From NCBI GenBank assembly GCA_002719955.1, contig PBFW01000072.1, forward strand, positions 1 to 64,000: a DNA stretch of 64,000 nt. The letters are read 5' to 3'. Every line of letters starts with the position of its first letter. Positions within the stretch are counted from its first letter, which is position 1. Positions 52,656-61,506 of this stretch are shown here, one piece after another. The notes under the pieces were generated by a model. That model did no database searches, was not told the origin of the DNA, and saw nothing but the letters and a program-made list of their open reading frames with translations. The stretch is from Deltaproteobacteria bacterium. GTDB lineage: Bacteria; Myxococcota_A; UBA9160; UBA4427. The position numbers and the translations under genes were made by a program.

Positions 52656-54080
52656 TCAGTCCTGTTGCAGGATCTCGAGGTAGCGCTCGCGCAGCGCAGC
52701 GATCTCTTCGGTCAGCGTTGCTGCGCTCCAATTCGTCGTGTCGACGGGAGGCAGCACGGTCGCCTCGATCGTCGCGGGGCGAACGACGCGGGCCTCCTTG
52801 GGAAAGGCGTCGAGTACATTCCGGAAGACGATCGGAACGATGGGGACCCCGGCCTGCATCGCCAGGTGAAAGGCACCCTTCTTGAAAGCACCGAGCCGCG
52901 GGGTGGTCGAGCGCGTCCCCTCCGGTGCAATGGCGATCGAGCGCCCCTGCTTGAGCGCCTTCACGGCGGGTTCGAGCGCCTCGATGGCAGCGCGGGTATC
53001 CGAGCGGTCGATGAAGACCACTCCCGCGGCGGCGAAGATCGGTCCGAGGATCGGATCCTTGCGAATTTCCATCTTGCCGACTCCGGTCATGTCCCGCCGC
53101 ACGATCTTGAGCATGAGGATCGGGTCGAGCGCGCTCTGATGATTGAAGATGAAGACCGCCGGACGGCTCGTCCAGGCATTTTCCTCTCCCTCGATTCGCA
53201 GGTCGATGCCCGCGAGCGAAGTCGCGAGATCACTCCAGACCGCTCCCGACACGTTCAAGGCCTCGCGGTAGGAACCGTTCACGACTCCGGCCAAAACACC
53301 CGCGCCGAGCGCCGGCCCCACGCTCGCATAACTCAGACCCGTCCGAATGAGATCTCCCAGGCCCGGCCGACCGCGACTCGAAAAACGCCGGACGGGCCAA
53401 TGACGCTCCTTCGCGATCTGCGCGAGCTGCCGATTGGGATTGAGCGGGCGGGGCCGGCCAACGGTTTCGAGCAGCGGCAAATCCTCGTGGCTATCGGTGT
53501 AGAAATAGCTCTCCATCAGATCGACACCCACGCGCTCCGCGATCCCGCGAGCGGCAACCGCCTTGCCCTCGCCATAACAGGTAGGGCGAATGATTTCACC
53601 CGTGAAGACACCGTCCTCCACCTCGAGCTCAGTGTTCATGACGTGCGCGATCCCAAGATCGCGCGCGAAAGGCAGGACCTGATAGCGAGTCGCCGAGGAA
53701 ATGATGGCCAACGTATGGCCTGCCTGCTGATGTGCCTCGACGAGTGCCCGGGACTCGGGGTAGATCTGCCGGGCGAGATATTTTACGAAGACCTCTTCGC
53801 CCACCTCCTCGAGAACGGACTCGGCGAGGCCGCGATAGGCCTGGGTCGTAGCGGACATGAGACCCGAGAACCCCAACCGCCCGAGGCCGAAGGCGAGTGC
53901 GCCGTAGAAAGTGCCAGCGATCTCACGACCCGTCATGCGACCGCTCACTAGTCGCTCGCGCACGAAGGAGGCCGCCGAGAATCCGGCGACGAGCGTCTGG
54001 TCGAGATCGAAGAATGCCCCGATCTTCGGGCCCTTAGGCCCGTTTCGGATCTCTTTGGTCAATCGCGTATGCAAGCCCAT
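52656..54080 (-). CDS. HAD-IB phosphatase-1-acylglycerol-3-phosphate acyltransferase fusion
   Basis: 474 residues. The N-terminal HAD domain has D25-L-D27-Q-T and S-S-A-T, with the Asp pair (S-H-E-D) near the C-terminus of the domain, a phosphoserine-phosphatase-like HAD-IB. The C-terminal acyltransferase (PlsC type) has N-H-Q-S-A-L-D near 311 and E-G-T-R-S near 385. Such fusions are widespread in actinobacteria and deltaproteobacteria and act in phospholipid or lipid synthesis. The ATG at 54080 is preferred over the GTG just before it. The promoter is shared with the LLM gene, 79 bases away. Confidence 0.92.
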   Translation of the reverse strand: MGLHTRLTKEIRNGPKGPKIGAFFDLDQTLVAGFSAASFVRERLVSGRMTGREIAGTFYGALAFGLGRLGFSGLMSATTQAYRGLAESVLEEVGEEVFVKYLARQIYPESRALVEAHQQAGHTLAIISSATRYQVLPFARDLGIAHVMNTELEVEDGVFTGEIIRPTCYGEGKAVAARGIAERVGVDLMESYFYTDSHEDLPLLETVGRPRPLNPNRQLAQIAKERHWPVRRFSSRGRPGLGDLIRTGLSYASVGPALGAGVLAGVVNGSYREALNVSGAVWSDLATSLAGIDLRIEGEENAWTSRPAVFIFNHQSALDPILMLKIVRRDMTGVGKMEIRKDPILGPIFAAAGVVFIDRSDTRAAIEALEPAVKALKQGRSIAIAPEGTRSTTPRLGAFKKGAFHLAMQAGVPIVPIVFRNVLDAFPKEARVVRPATIEATVLPPVDTTNWSAATLTEEIAALRERYLEILQQD

Positions 54081-54159
54081 CACCCGACAGGATATCGCCC
54101 GCTATCCTGACACGCCCATTCCCAAAGAACTGGCCACCAGATCGCCATGGAGAACACCC

Positions 54160-55095
54160 ATGCCCCGCCCCCTTCGATTCGGAGTCACTCTTCCCCAGAT
54201 CAAACGCACCTGGCACGAAGCGAGCACAGCCGCGATCGAGTTTGATCGCCTCGGCTACGACTCGTTGTGGGTCTGTGATCATCTCTACGGCGTCCCTGCG
54301 CCTCAGCTGCCGATCATGGAGGCCTGGACAGAGCTCGCCGCGGTCGCAGCCATCACGAAGCGCGCCAAACTCGGCACCCTCGTCACCCCGCCCTTCTTCC
54401 GCAATCCCGCGGTGCTCGCGAACCAGATCGCGACGATCGACCAGATCGCGAATGGGCGCGTCATCGCGGGACTCGGCGCGGGCTGGTTTCCGCCGGAATA
54501 CGAGCAGACGGGCTGCTCATTCCCCGGGACACGCGAGCGGTTGCGGGCCCTGGAGGAGATGGTCGAAATCCTGAAGCGGATGTGGACCCAGGAAAAAGCG
54601 ACCTTCGCGGGCCAATTTTTCTCGGTTCAGGACGCCCTCTGCGAACCGAAGCCCGCCACCCCTCCAGAAATCCTGATCGGCGGCGGCGGCGAGAAGGTCT
54701 TGATGGGCATCGCGGCGCGCCACGCGGATACCTGGAATAACATGGCGGTCTTCCAGGCCGACCTCCCCAAGAAGGTCGAGGCCCTCACGAAGCGCTGCGA
54801 AGAGGCCGGACGCGACCCGGCCTCGATCGAAATCTCGCAACAATGCGTCGTCGTGATCGGCGAAGACGATGCCACTGGCCTCGCCGCGCTCGAAAAGGCC
54901 AAGAAAGTCTACGGCGGCCATATGGGCAGCGCCCTCGAAGAGCACGGCATCTGGGGCTCCCCCGAGCGCGTGATCGAAGGCATCGAACGCCACCGCGCCC
55001 TCGGCGTCAGCCTCTTCGTGATCGAGTTCTTCGGCCGGGACACGCGCGAGCCCGCCCAGCTCTTCGCGGAGACGGTGATGAGACACTTCGCATAG
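54160..55095 (+). CDS. LLM-class (F420-type) flavin-dependent oxidoreductase
   Basis: 311 residues. The luciferase-like TIM barrel is shown by F-D-R-L-G-Y-D-S-L-W-V-C-D-H, T-L-V-T-P-P-F-F-R-N-P, A-N-Q-I-A-T-I-D and R-V-I-A-G-L-G-A-G-W. P-P-E-I-L-I-G-G-G-G-E-K follows. Related enzymes use F420 or FMN to reduce or oxygenate small molecules. The G-G-G-E-K loop and D-H-L-Y-G pattern are typical of the F420-type group; F420 use is inferred. GGAGA precedes the ATG. It is divergent from the PlsC-HAD gene. Confidence 0.9.
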   Translation: MPRPLRFGVTLPQIKRTWHEASTAAIEFDRLGYDSLWVCDHLYGVPAPQLPIMEAWTELAAVAAITKRAKLGTLVTPPFFRNPAVLANQIATIDQIANGRVIAGLGAGWFPPEYEQTGCSFPGTRERLRALEEMVEILKRMWTQEKATFAGQFFSVQDALCEPKPATPPEILIGGGGEKVLMGIAARHADTWNNMAVFQADLPKKVEALTKRCEEAGRDPASIEISQQCVVVIGEDDATGLAALEKAKKVYGGHMGSALEEHGIWGSPERVIEGIERHRALGVSLFVIEFFGRDTREPAQLFAETVMRHFA

Positions 55096-55177
55096 GTCTA
55101 CCGGGGTACGGAAGACCGCAGAGGGTGGACGCACGCTGAGGCCCGATCGTGATCAGGATGGTTTTCGCAAGCCGCCG

Positions 55178-56119
55178 CTAGAGCAGTGCGATTGGATTGA
55201 CCGGCGATCCGGTTCCCCCCTCGATCCGCAGGGGTGAGACCGAAAACTGAAATTCCCATTGGGAGAGTTCATCGCAGGCGGCCATCAACGACCCGAGATC
55301 GAGATTGTCCAGCAGATGGACACCCATGGCGACGAGTGTGCACTCGTGGATCGGCATCCCCCAACCCTCGATGGTCGGGAGCGGAACCACATCCGAAATC
55401 GCATCGCTCCCCAGAACCGAGATCCCCTTGGCGTGAAGCCACGGAACACATTCAGGGTGAAGTCCGGCCATGCCGACTTCCATCGCGTCCCATGGCCCAT
55501 GCTCGTCCCGACGCGCATCGCGACCGGTCGCAACGAGCAGAATATCCCCCTCGCGCACTTCGACTCCCTGGCTGGCCAGGGCTGCGTCGAGCTGATCGGG
55601 ATCGATGATCTGACCGGGCTCGAGCCAGGACACGCCCAGGGATCGCGGCATGTCGATCAGGACACCGCGGGAGACGATGCCGTCCTTGGCGCACATGACG
55701 CTGTTCTTCTTGGCCCCGGTGCTCTTCACTTCGGTGCCGGCGAAGCCGTTATACATCTTCCCGTATTTGTGGACGTGGCAGAGCGCGTCAAGATGCGAAC
55801 TCGCCATGCCATGAAAGGCGATGCCCACGAAGTCGGCGGTGGTCTCCAGTCCAATTTCTGGGATCAGGCAATCGTCCCCGCCCACGACCATCATATGCAG
55901 CGCGGGGTGCGGGTTGTCCGGGGCCGGATCGACCGGGATATTCCGAGCGCAGCTGATGGCGCGACCATGTCGAACCGCGGCCGCGGCGCCGCGGCGCACG
56001 TCGTCGGTGATCAAATTGAGCGCGCCCGCCTCGTCCTCGTTCCCCCAGCGGCCCCAATTCTTCACCGACTCGAAAATCTCGCTCATCCGTTCCTTCGACG
56101 GAAGTACCCAATCAGCCAT
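55178..56119 (-). CDS. Cyclase-family (KynB-like) metal-dependent hydrolase
   Basis: 313 residues. The family motif reads F-H-G-M-A-S-S-H-L-D-A-L-C-H, a variant of H-x-G-T-H-x-D-x-P-x-H, providing metal ligands. Further matches are I-L-L-V-A-T-G, P-E-C-V-P-W-L and M-P-I-H-E-C. Relatives include arylformamidase and polyketide or cyclic-amide hydrolases; ring opening of a lactone, lactam or formamide is likely. GGAGGG precedes the ATG at 56119. It faces the epimerase gene across 177 bases. Confidence 0.9.
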   Translation of the reverse strand: MADWVLPSKERMSEIFESVKNWGRWGNEDEAGALNLITDDVRRGAAAAVRHGRAISCARNIPVDPAPDNPHPALHMMVVGGDDCLIPEIGLETTADFVGIAFHGMASSHLDALCHVHKYGKMYNGFAGTEVKSTGAKKNSVMCAKDGIVSRGVLIDMPRSLGVSWLEPGQIIDPDQLDAALASQGVEVREGDILLVATGRDARRDEHGPWDAMEVGMAGLHPECVPWLHAKGISVLGSDAISDVVPLPTIEGWGMPIHECTLVAMGVHLLDNLDLGSLMAACDELSQWEFQFSVSPLRIEGGTGSPVNPIALL

Positions 56120-56296
56120 GAAAAAATCCCTCCGAAACTGCGCCCCGCTCAGTCAGGACGATGTTCAATGATGCCCGCGCGGGGGCCATCTAACCACTGC
56201 AAATTCATCCCGTTCGCTCGCGTACACGCGGTATGCTCTCGAGACCAAGAGGGCCACCGCGCCTCCACGCGGGCCTGAACGAAAGGAAGAAGACCG

Positions 56297-57391
56297 ATGA
56301 GAGTCCTCGTGATGGGTGGCACCCAATTCAACGGCCTGGCACTTGTCCACGAACTCGCCCGAACGGGTCATCAGGTCGTGATCCTGAACCGCGGACAGAC
56401 GAAGGCCGACTTGCCGGCTGGGATCGAGCGGGTCTACGCGGATCGAAGGGACCACGATCAGATGCGAGACGTCCTGGGGACAGTCGATGTCGATGCCGTC
56501 ATCGACGTCAGCGCCTATCTGCCCACCGACGTCGAGCTGATGGTCGAACTCTTCCGCGGTCGGATCGCCCACTACATATTCATCAGCTCCACCGTGATCT
56601 ACGCGGCGAGCGACCTCCTCCCGATCAACGAGAATCATCCGGTCGAACGCGGTGAGGCCCAGAACGAATACGGTCTCAACAAGCTCCAATGCGAGGAAAT
56701 CCTGATTCGCGAGTGGCGCGAGAATCGTTTCCCGGGTTCGATCGTGCCCTTCTCGATGGTCATGGGGGCAGGCAATATCCTCCCCGATCGCGAACAGCGC
56801 ATGTTCCAGCGGATGATCCGGAACCGCCCGATCCTGATTCCGGGCAATGGACGAACACTCCAGCAGATCGGCCATGCGGACGATCAGGCACGCGCGTTGC
56901 GGATGATGCTGGGTCAGCCCATCACCTTCGGTGAGCGTTATAACCTCACCGGGGGTGATTATTTCAGCCAAGAAGGTTACGTCGACACATTTGCCGAACT
57001 CCTCGATCACACGCCTGAAAAGGTCTTCATCCCTCCGGCCATGATGGAGGATCTCTGGAGCGGTCGGGTCGAAATCAAACTTCCTCAGACCCAGACCAAG
57101 GCGGACACACGTTCGAGCCACGGAGCGGAAAGCCATGTCCTGGCAAATCGTTTCATGCTCTCAATGTTGGTCCAGCAGATCGCCCCCAATATCCACAGCT
57201 GGAACCGAAGCGCCCTCTTCTCGGTCGACAAGCTCAGACGGCATGTCGGTTGGGAACCCGAGCTGAGCTTCAAGGCCTCGGTCGAGCGAACATGGAACGG
57301 ATACAAGAGCGCGGGGCTACATGAGAGCCAGGAATTCGACTTCACGTTCGAGGACGAGCTGACTCGAATGGCGCGCGAATGGCAGGGCTGA
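56297..57391 (+). CDS. NAD-dependent epimerase/dehydratase family protein
   Basis: 364 residues. V-M-G-G-T-Q-F-N-G is the cofactor loop, with catalytic-type Ser in F-I-S-S-T-V-I-Y and Y-G-L-N-K as the Y-x-x-x-K. The R-G-Q after strand 2 (V-I-L-N-R-G) suggests NADP. The C-terminal half has N-L-T-G-G-D-Y and the His-rich H-V-G-W. Acts on a sugar or nucleotide-sugar in known relatives, but some act on other polyols. AAAGGAAG precedes the ATG. It is 34 bases before the AOR gene, so they may be a pair. Confidence 0.9.
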   Translation: MRVLVMGGTQFNGLALVHELARTGHQVVILNRGQTKADLPAGIERVYADRRDHDQMRDVLGTVDVDAVIDVSAYLPTDVELMVELFRGRIAHYIFISSTVIYAASDLLPINENHPVERGEAQNEYGLNKLQCEEILIREWRENRFPGSIVPFSMVMGAGNILPDREQRMFQRMIRNRPILIPGNGRTLQQIGHADDQARALRMMLGQPITFGERYNLTGGDYFSQEGYVDTFAELLDHTPEKVFIPPAMMEDLWSGRVEIKLPQTQTKADTRSSHGAESHVLANRFMLSMLVQQIAPNIHSWNRSALFSVDKLRRHVGWEPELSFKASVERTWNGYKSAGLHESQEFDFTFEDELTRMAREWQG

Positions 57392-57425
57392 AGCAGGACA
57401 CAAGACGCGCCGACAAGGAAGCGGA

Positions 57426-59150
57426 ATGACGAGCGAAACGATTCACCTCTTGCGTGTCGATATGAGTGCAGGCAGCGCCGCGATGACTCCGCTTCCGGAG
57501 CGATGGCGACTCCTCGGCGGTCGTTCCCTCACATCGAGGATCCTGCTCGACGAGTGCGACGCGATGTGTGATCCACTGGGCCCCGACAACGTCTTCATTC
57601 TGGCGGGCGGTCTCCTCACCGGAACGGCGGCCCCCACCTCGGGAAGGCTCTCGGTCGGCGCAAAGAGCCCGCTCACGGGCGGGATCAAGGAAGCGAACGC
57701 CGGCGGTGACCCCGCTCAACATCTCGCCAAGCTCGGGATTCGTGCGGTCATCGTGACCGGCCAGCCCGAAGATCCGGATGCGCGCTTCGGCCTCGAAGTC
57801 GACTCGAAGGGCGCACGTCTCGTCTCGGCGAACGACCTCAAGGGGCTCTGGACCTACCCCACCTGCGAGCGATTGACCGAACGCTATTCGAAGAGTGCCT
57901 CGTTCATCTGCTGCGGTCCGGCGGGTGAACACCGACTGGCTGGTGCCTCCGTCGCCTGTACGGATCAAGATAATCGCTTTCCCGCTCGCCACGCATCACG
58001 CGGCGGGATGGGCGCCGTCATGGGGGCGAAGGGACTGAAATTCGTCGCCATCGAACCCGGTCGCGCCAAGCTCCGAAAAGCGGTCCAACATCACGAGTTC
58101 GTCGCCGCCTCCAAACGACTCGGCCAGGCCTACCTCGATGGCGATCAGACCTTCGCGGACGGCACCGCGATCGGCGTAAAACTCGCCGACTCGATTCACT
58201 CGCTGCCCTACAAGAACAGGATCGCCGGCCAATCCCCGAATGCCGACACCCTCGACGGATATCTGATCAAGGAGACTTTCGAGGAGCGCGGCGGCGGAAT
58301 GCACAACTGCTTGACCGGCTGCATCGTCCGGTGCTCGAATATCATCCACAACCCGGACGGAACCTACAAGACTTCGGCCCTCGAGTTCGAGACCATGGCC
58401 CTTCTCGGTGCAAACTGCGCGGTCGAGACATGGGAAGACGTCGCGGATCTCGATCGGCTCTGCGACGATGTCGGGCTCGATACGATCGAAACGGGTGCGG
58501 CCATCAGTATCTTGATGGAAGCGGGCCGTATGAAATGGGGCGACGTCCAATCGATGAAGGCACTCTTTCAGGAGATCTCCGACGGAACAGAGCTCGGACG
58601 CGCGATCGGAGGCGGCGCCGTCGCAACGGGCCAGCTGACGGGACACGATCGCATTCCCGTCGTCAAGGGCCAGGCGATCGCGGCCTGGGATCCTCGGCCG
58701 CTCAAGGCAGCGGGCGTGACCTACGCATCGAGTGCAATGGGGGCCGATCATACCGCCGGCCTCGTCCTCGAACCCGGGGTCCCGCTGGAAGACTGCGCGC
58801 GCAGATCCCAGGAAGAACAGCTCGTGAGCGCGATCTGCGACGGATCCGGTTTCTGCGAATTCCTGGGCGCTTCCCCCGACGAGATCCGCGCACTCTACGG
58901 ATTCTTCCTCGGCCGGGAGGTCAGCCGTGACGAGATCGCGGATCTCGGCTGGCAGACGCTCGAAGACGAGTGGGAATTCAATCGGCGGGCGGGATTCACG
59001 GAAGCGGACGATGTTCTCCCTGAATGCATGCGAACCGACCCGGTCGGCCCCGGGAAGGAAGTCTTCGACGTTCCCGCAGAGGTGATCGCCGACGCGAAGG
59101 TCCGAAAGAAACTGGGCCCGGCCTTCTTCCAGAAGGGGGCAACCGGGTAG
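57426..59150 (+). CDS. Aldehyde:ferredoxin oxidoreductase family (tungsten/molybdenum bis-pterin) protein
   Basis: 574 residues, normal AOR length. The N-terminal pterin-binding part has G-G-R-S-L-T-S and the S-G-R-L-S-V-G-A-K-S-P stretch. The 4Fe-4S cluster cysteines are in N-C-L-T-G-C-I-V-R-C (C-x3-C-x3-C, one residue wider than the first gap in hyperthermophile AOR) plus a downstream Cys in C-D-G-S-G-F-C. Members reduce acids or oxidise aldehydes with ferredoxin as partner, and several form aromatic-acid or benzoyl-CoA-related enzymes in deltaproteobacteria. AAGGAAGCGGA precedes the ATG. No ferredoxin gene is nearby. Confidence 0.92.
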   Translation: MTSETIHLLRVDMSAGSAAMTPLPERWRLLGGRSLTSRILLDECDAMCDPLGPDNVFILAGGLLTGTAAPTSGRLSVGAKSPLTGGIKEANAGGDPAQHLAKLGIRAVIVTGQPEDPDARFGLEVDSKGARLVSANDLKGLWTYPTCERLTERYSKSASFICCGPAGEHRLAGASVACTDQDNRFPARHASRGGMGAVMGAKGLKFVAIEPGRAKLRKAVQHHEFVAASKRLGQAYLDGDQTFADGTAIGVKLADSIHSLPYKNRIAGQSPNADTLDGYLIKETFEERGGGMHNCLTGCIVRCSNIIHNPDGTYKTSALEFETMALLGANCAVETWEDVADLDRLCDDVGLDTIETGAAISILMEAGRMKWGDVQSMKALFQEISDGTELGRAIGGGAVATGQLTGHDRIPVVKGQAIAAWDPRPLKAAGVTYASSAMGADHTAGLVLEPGVPLEDCARRSQEEQLVSAICDGSGFCEFLGASPDEIRALYGFFLGREVSRDEIADLGWQTLEDEWEFNRRAGFTEADDVLPECMRTDPVGPGKEVFDVPAEVIADAKVRKKLGPAFFQKGATG

Positions 59151-59215
59151 ACCGCCGATCGCAGAGCGCACTCGCGGCCACGATCGGATCGCGGGCGGCT
59201 CCACAGCCCCCTCCC

Positions 59216-60133
59216 CTATCCGGGGATCGGCGGATGGCCCCAATGGGTTCCGAGCGCGACCTCGACACTCTGGCGACGGGGCTCGCGAGTCGCATCGAAG
59301 AGATCTCCGTCTGTAAAATGTTCCAGCGTGTGCCCCCAGGGATCTTTCCAGTAGTCAAAGATATGCGAGCCCAGAATATGCCGCCCGACACCGGCATGAT
59401 GATCGTGACCGGCCTCCTCGAGATGGCCATGCCCAGTCATGATGGCGTCGAAATCTTCCACCTCGAAGGCGGCGTGGTCGAATCCGATCGGGCCTATCCC
59501 GAGACAAAGAAACGTGTGGTGATCAGCGGGAATTGAACCGCGATCACATCGCATGAACGCAGTCACGAGATTGTCCTCCGCTCCGAGAAAAATTTCATCG
59601 GAGAAGAGAAACCCGAATCGATCCTGATACCAGGCTGCGCTCGTCGAAAAATCCGACACGTGGACGACCGCGTGGCCGAGGCGCCGCACTCGCGCCGGCC
59701 CCTTCGGCACCCGCTGCATTTCATGAATACGCGGACAATCGCCGCCGCTATTGAGCGGAAGGGCCCGCTCCGTCTCCAGCGCTTCGGCCGGCTCACGACC
59801 ATGAACGATCTCGACCGAGAACCCATCCGGGTCGACGAAATGTACGCAAGCACCACCACCGGGGGATTTCAGGTCTTCGATCGACGAAGCGCCTTCCAGA
59901 CGACTCGCGCGCTCGAGGTCGTCGGCTCGCTCGACAGAGAATCCGACGCCGCGATAGCCCGCCTCCCCGTGGACCGTCTGGTGGATCCAGGGATCGCGAT
60001 CCGACCCACGCATATAGAGCGCATCATCCTCCGTGGGAACACGGACAAGGCCGAAATCGGTGAGAAATCGTTCCATCCTCACGAGATCCGGCGCAGCAAA
60101 TCGAATGAATGCGATTTCCGAAACCTTGACCAT
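59216..60133 (-). CDS. Two-domain VOC dioxygenase-like protein
   Basis: 305 residues. The C-terminal module has the full extradiol-type His-His-Glu set: R-L-G-H-A-V-V-H, F-D-H-A-A-F-E-V and H-T-L-E-H-F. The N-terminal module has only partial ligands (I-A-F-I-R-F, V-G-F-S-V, F-S-V-E-I). This is the arrangement of type I extradiol dioxygenases (2,3-dihydroxybiphenyl or catechol cleavage), so aromatic ring cleavage is likely but unproven. GGGAGGA precedes the ATG at 60133. It has the best promoter-like sequence of the window directly upstream. Confidence 0.9.
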   Translation of the reverse strand: MVKVSEIAFIRFAAPDLVRMERFLTDFGLVRVPTEDDALYMRGSDRDPWIHQTVHGEAGYRGVGFSVERADDLERASRLEGASSIEDLKSPGGGACVHFVDPDGFSVEIVHGREPAEALETERALPLNSGGDCPRIHEMQRVPKGPARVRRLGHAVVHVSDFSTSAAWYQDRFGFLFSDEIFLGAEDNLVTAFMRCDRGSIPADHHTFLCLGIGPIGFDHAAFEVEDFDAIMTGHGHLEEAGHDHHAGVGRHILGSHIFDYWKDPWGHTLEHFTDGDLFDATREPRRQSVEVALGTHWGHPPIPG

Positions 60134-60158
60134 GGAATCCTCCCGGGGTCACAGCCAT

Positions 60159-60187
60159 GTTATACAATCGAATAAATTTGAATACAA
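60159..60187 (-). promoter_or_regulatory. Sigma-70-like promoter for the extradiol-type VOC gene
   Basis: On the minus strand TTGTAT (60187-60182) and TATAAC (60164-60159) are separated by exactly 17 bases. The -10 box matches 5 of 6 consensus bases, the -35 box starts TTG. The interval is strikingly AT-rich in this GC-rich window. A start of transcription near 60152 would leave a leader of about 18 bases, enough for the ribosome site. Confidence 0.6.
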
Positions 60188-60316
60188 GCAGTCGCCAGCC
60201 TGGATTCGGGCCCTCCGAACTCGGTGTCGGGAAAGCGGCGCAGTCGGCATTCTCGGGCATCCTGCCACGATCAGCCGGTCCGAGGCCCACCTGCCCGTCA
60301 TTTTCACCAGTCGGAG

Positions 60317-61243
60317 CTAGGCGAGCTCGATCTCCGGATGCCGTGCTGCGAGCATGCGATCGACTCCGGCTTGCCACGGCACCTCGCATGCGCCCGCCAG
60401 GCCAATTCGTCTACTGGGATCGAGCCAGTACTGGTGAATCCCATCGGGGCTCGCTTCGACCTTCGCCTCGCGACCAATCCGCTTGGCGATATAGGCGGCG
60501 AGATCCGGGACAGGAACCCCCTCGTCCCCACCCCAATTCGAGATCGTCGCGGGAACGGAAGCGGCTTCGAGCAGACCCGGAGTCTGGGCAAAGATATCTT
60601 CTTCGTGAATCGGGCTCAGTACATCCCCCTGCCCGCGCGGCAGGACGGGAATCGCTACACCCCCGAGAATCATGTCGACAACCATCGACGGGAACCCGCC
60701 ATTATCCCCATAGGCCGCGTTCATGCGTGCGATCGTCGTCGGCAGCCCGAACTCCTGGGCCGCGAATTTGGCGACGGCTTCCTGGGAAATCTTGGAGATG
60801 CAATAGGTCGGCGCGTAGGGCTGGAGGGTTCCGCCGATCGGATCCGTCTCGACGACGGCCTTTGAATAGTCACGCGGCGCTGCGTAGACGCCACAGGTCG
60901 ACATCATCAGACACGCCCTGGCGTTCCGGAAACGCGACATCACGTGCCCCGTCCCCACGGCGTTCACCTCGATCGAGGCATCGAAGTCCTCGCCCGGCAC
61001 GATCACGGCCGCCAGGTGGAGGACATAATCGAAATCCTCCGGCGTCTTCGACCAGTCGGGCTTCGAGAGGTCGACGACGGCGGTCTTGATCCCGACCTCC
61101 TCGCAGCGCTGACGCGTCGAGGCATCACTGAAACGAGCGACCCCGAAAACCTCGTTGTCCAGCGCGAGGCGCTCCGCGAGCGGAAACGCAATCTGTCCCG
61201 CCGGCCCCGTCACCAGAATCCGCTTGCCCTCGATCTTGCCCAT
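60317..61243 (-). CDS. NAD-dependent epimerase/dehydratase family protein
   Basis: 308 residues. V-T-G-P-A-G-Q-I is the cofactor loop, M-S-T-C-G-V-Y the Ser/Thr position, and Y-C-I-S-K the Y-x-x-x-K. It then has A-R-M-N-A-A-Y-G-D-N-G-G and a sugar-epimerase-like C-terminal half. GAGG precedes the ATG at 61243. Its function could be in the same pathway as the two-domain dioxygenase, from which it is separated by 183 bases, but the substrate is unknown. Confidence 0.9.
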   Translation of the reverse strand: MGKIEGKRILVTGPAGQIAFPLAERLALDNEVFGVARFSDASTRQRCEEVGIKTAVVDLSKPDWSKTPEDFDYVLHLAAVIVPGEDFDASIEVNAVGTGHVMSRFRNARACLMMSTCGVYAAPRDYSKAVVETDPIGGTLQPYAPTYCISKISQEAVAKFAAQEFGLPTTIARMNAAYGDNGGFPSMVVDMILGGVAIPVLPRGQGDVLSPIHEEDIFAQTPGLLEAASVPATISNWGGDEGVPVPDLAAYIAKRIGREAKVEASPDGIHQYWLDPSRRIGLAGACEVPWQAGVDRMLAARHPEIELA

Positions 61244-61506
61244 TTCTCTGCCTCGCTGTCTTGTGGGAAGCCCGGATCCTAGACGCACAACGCAGGCCCC
61301 GCACGCACCCTCGGTGGTGGGCCCGGTCACCACGAGCCGAAGAGAAGTTCCCGGGCGTGGCGAACACTGCTTGCGACCCGGAAGCCGGTCAGCCACGCTC
61401 CAGCCCCGATGAACTCCGCAGCGCGTTTCCGAAAGCCGCACCATGAACTTTCCGCTCGGCGAAGCCGACCCACCCCGGCCCGCGCCTCGACCACGTTCGC
61501 CACCTG

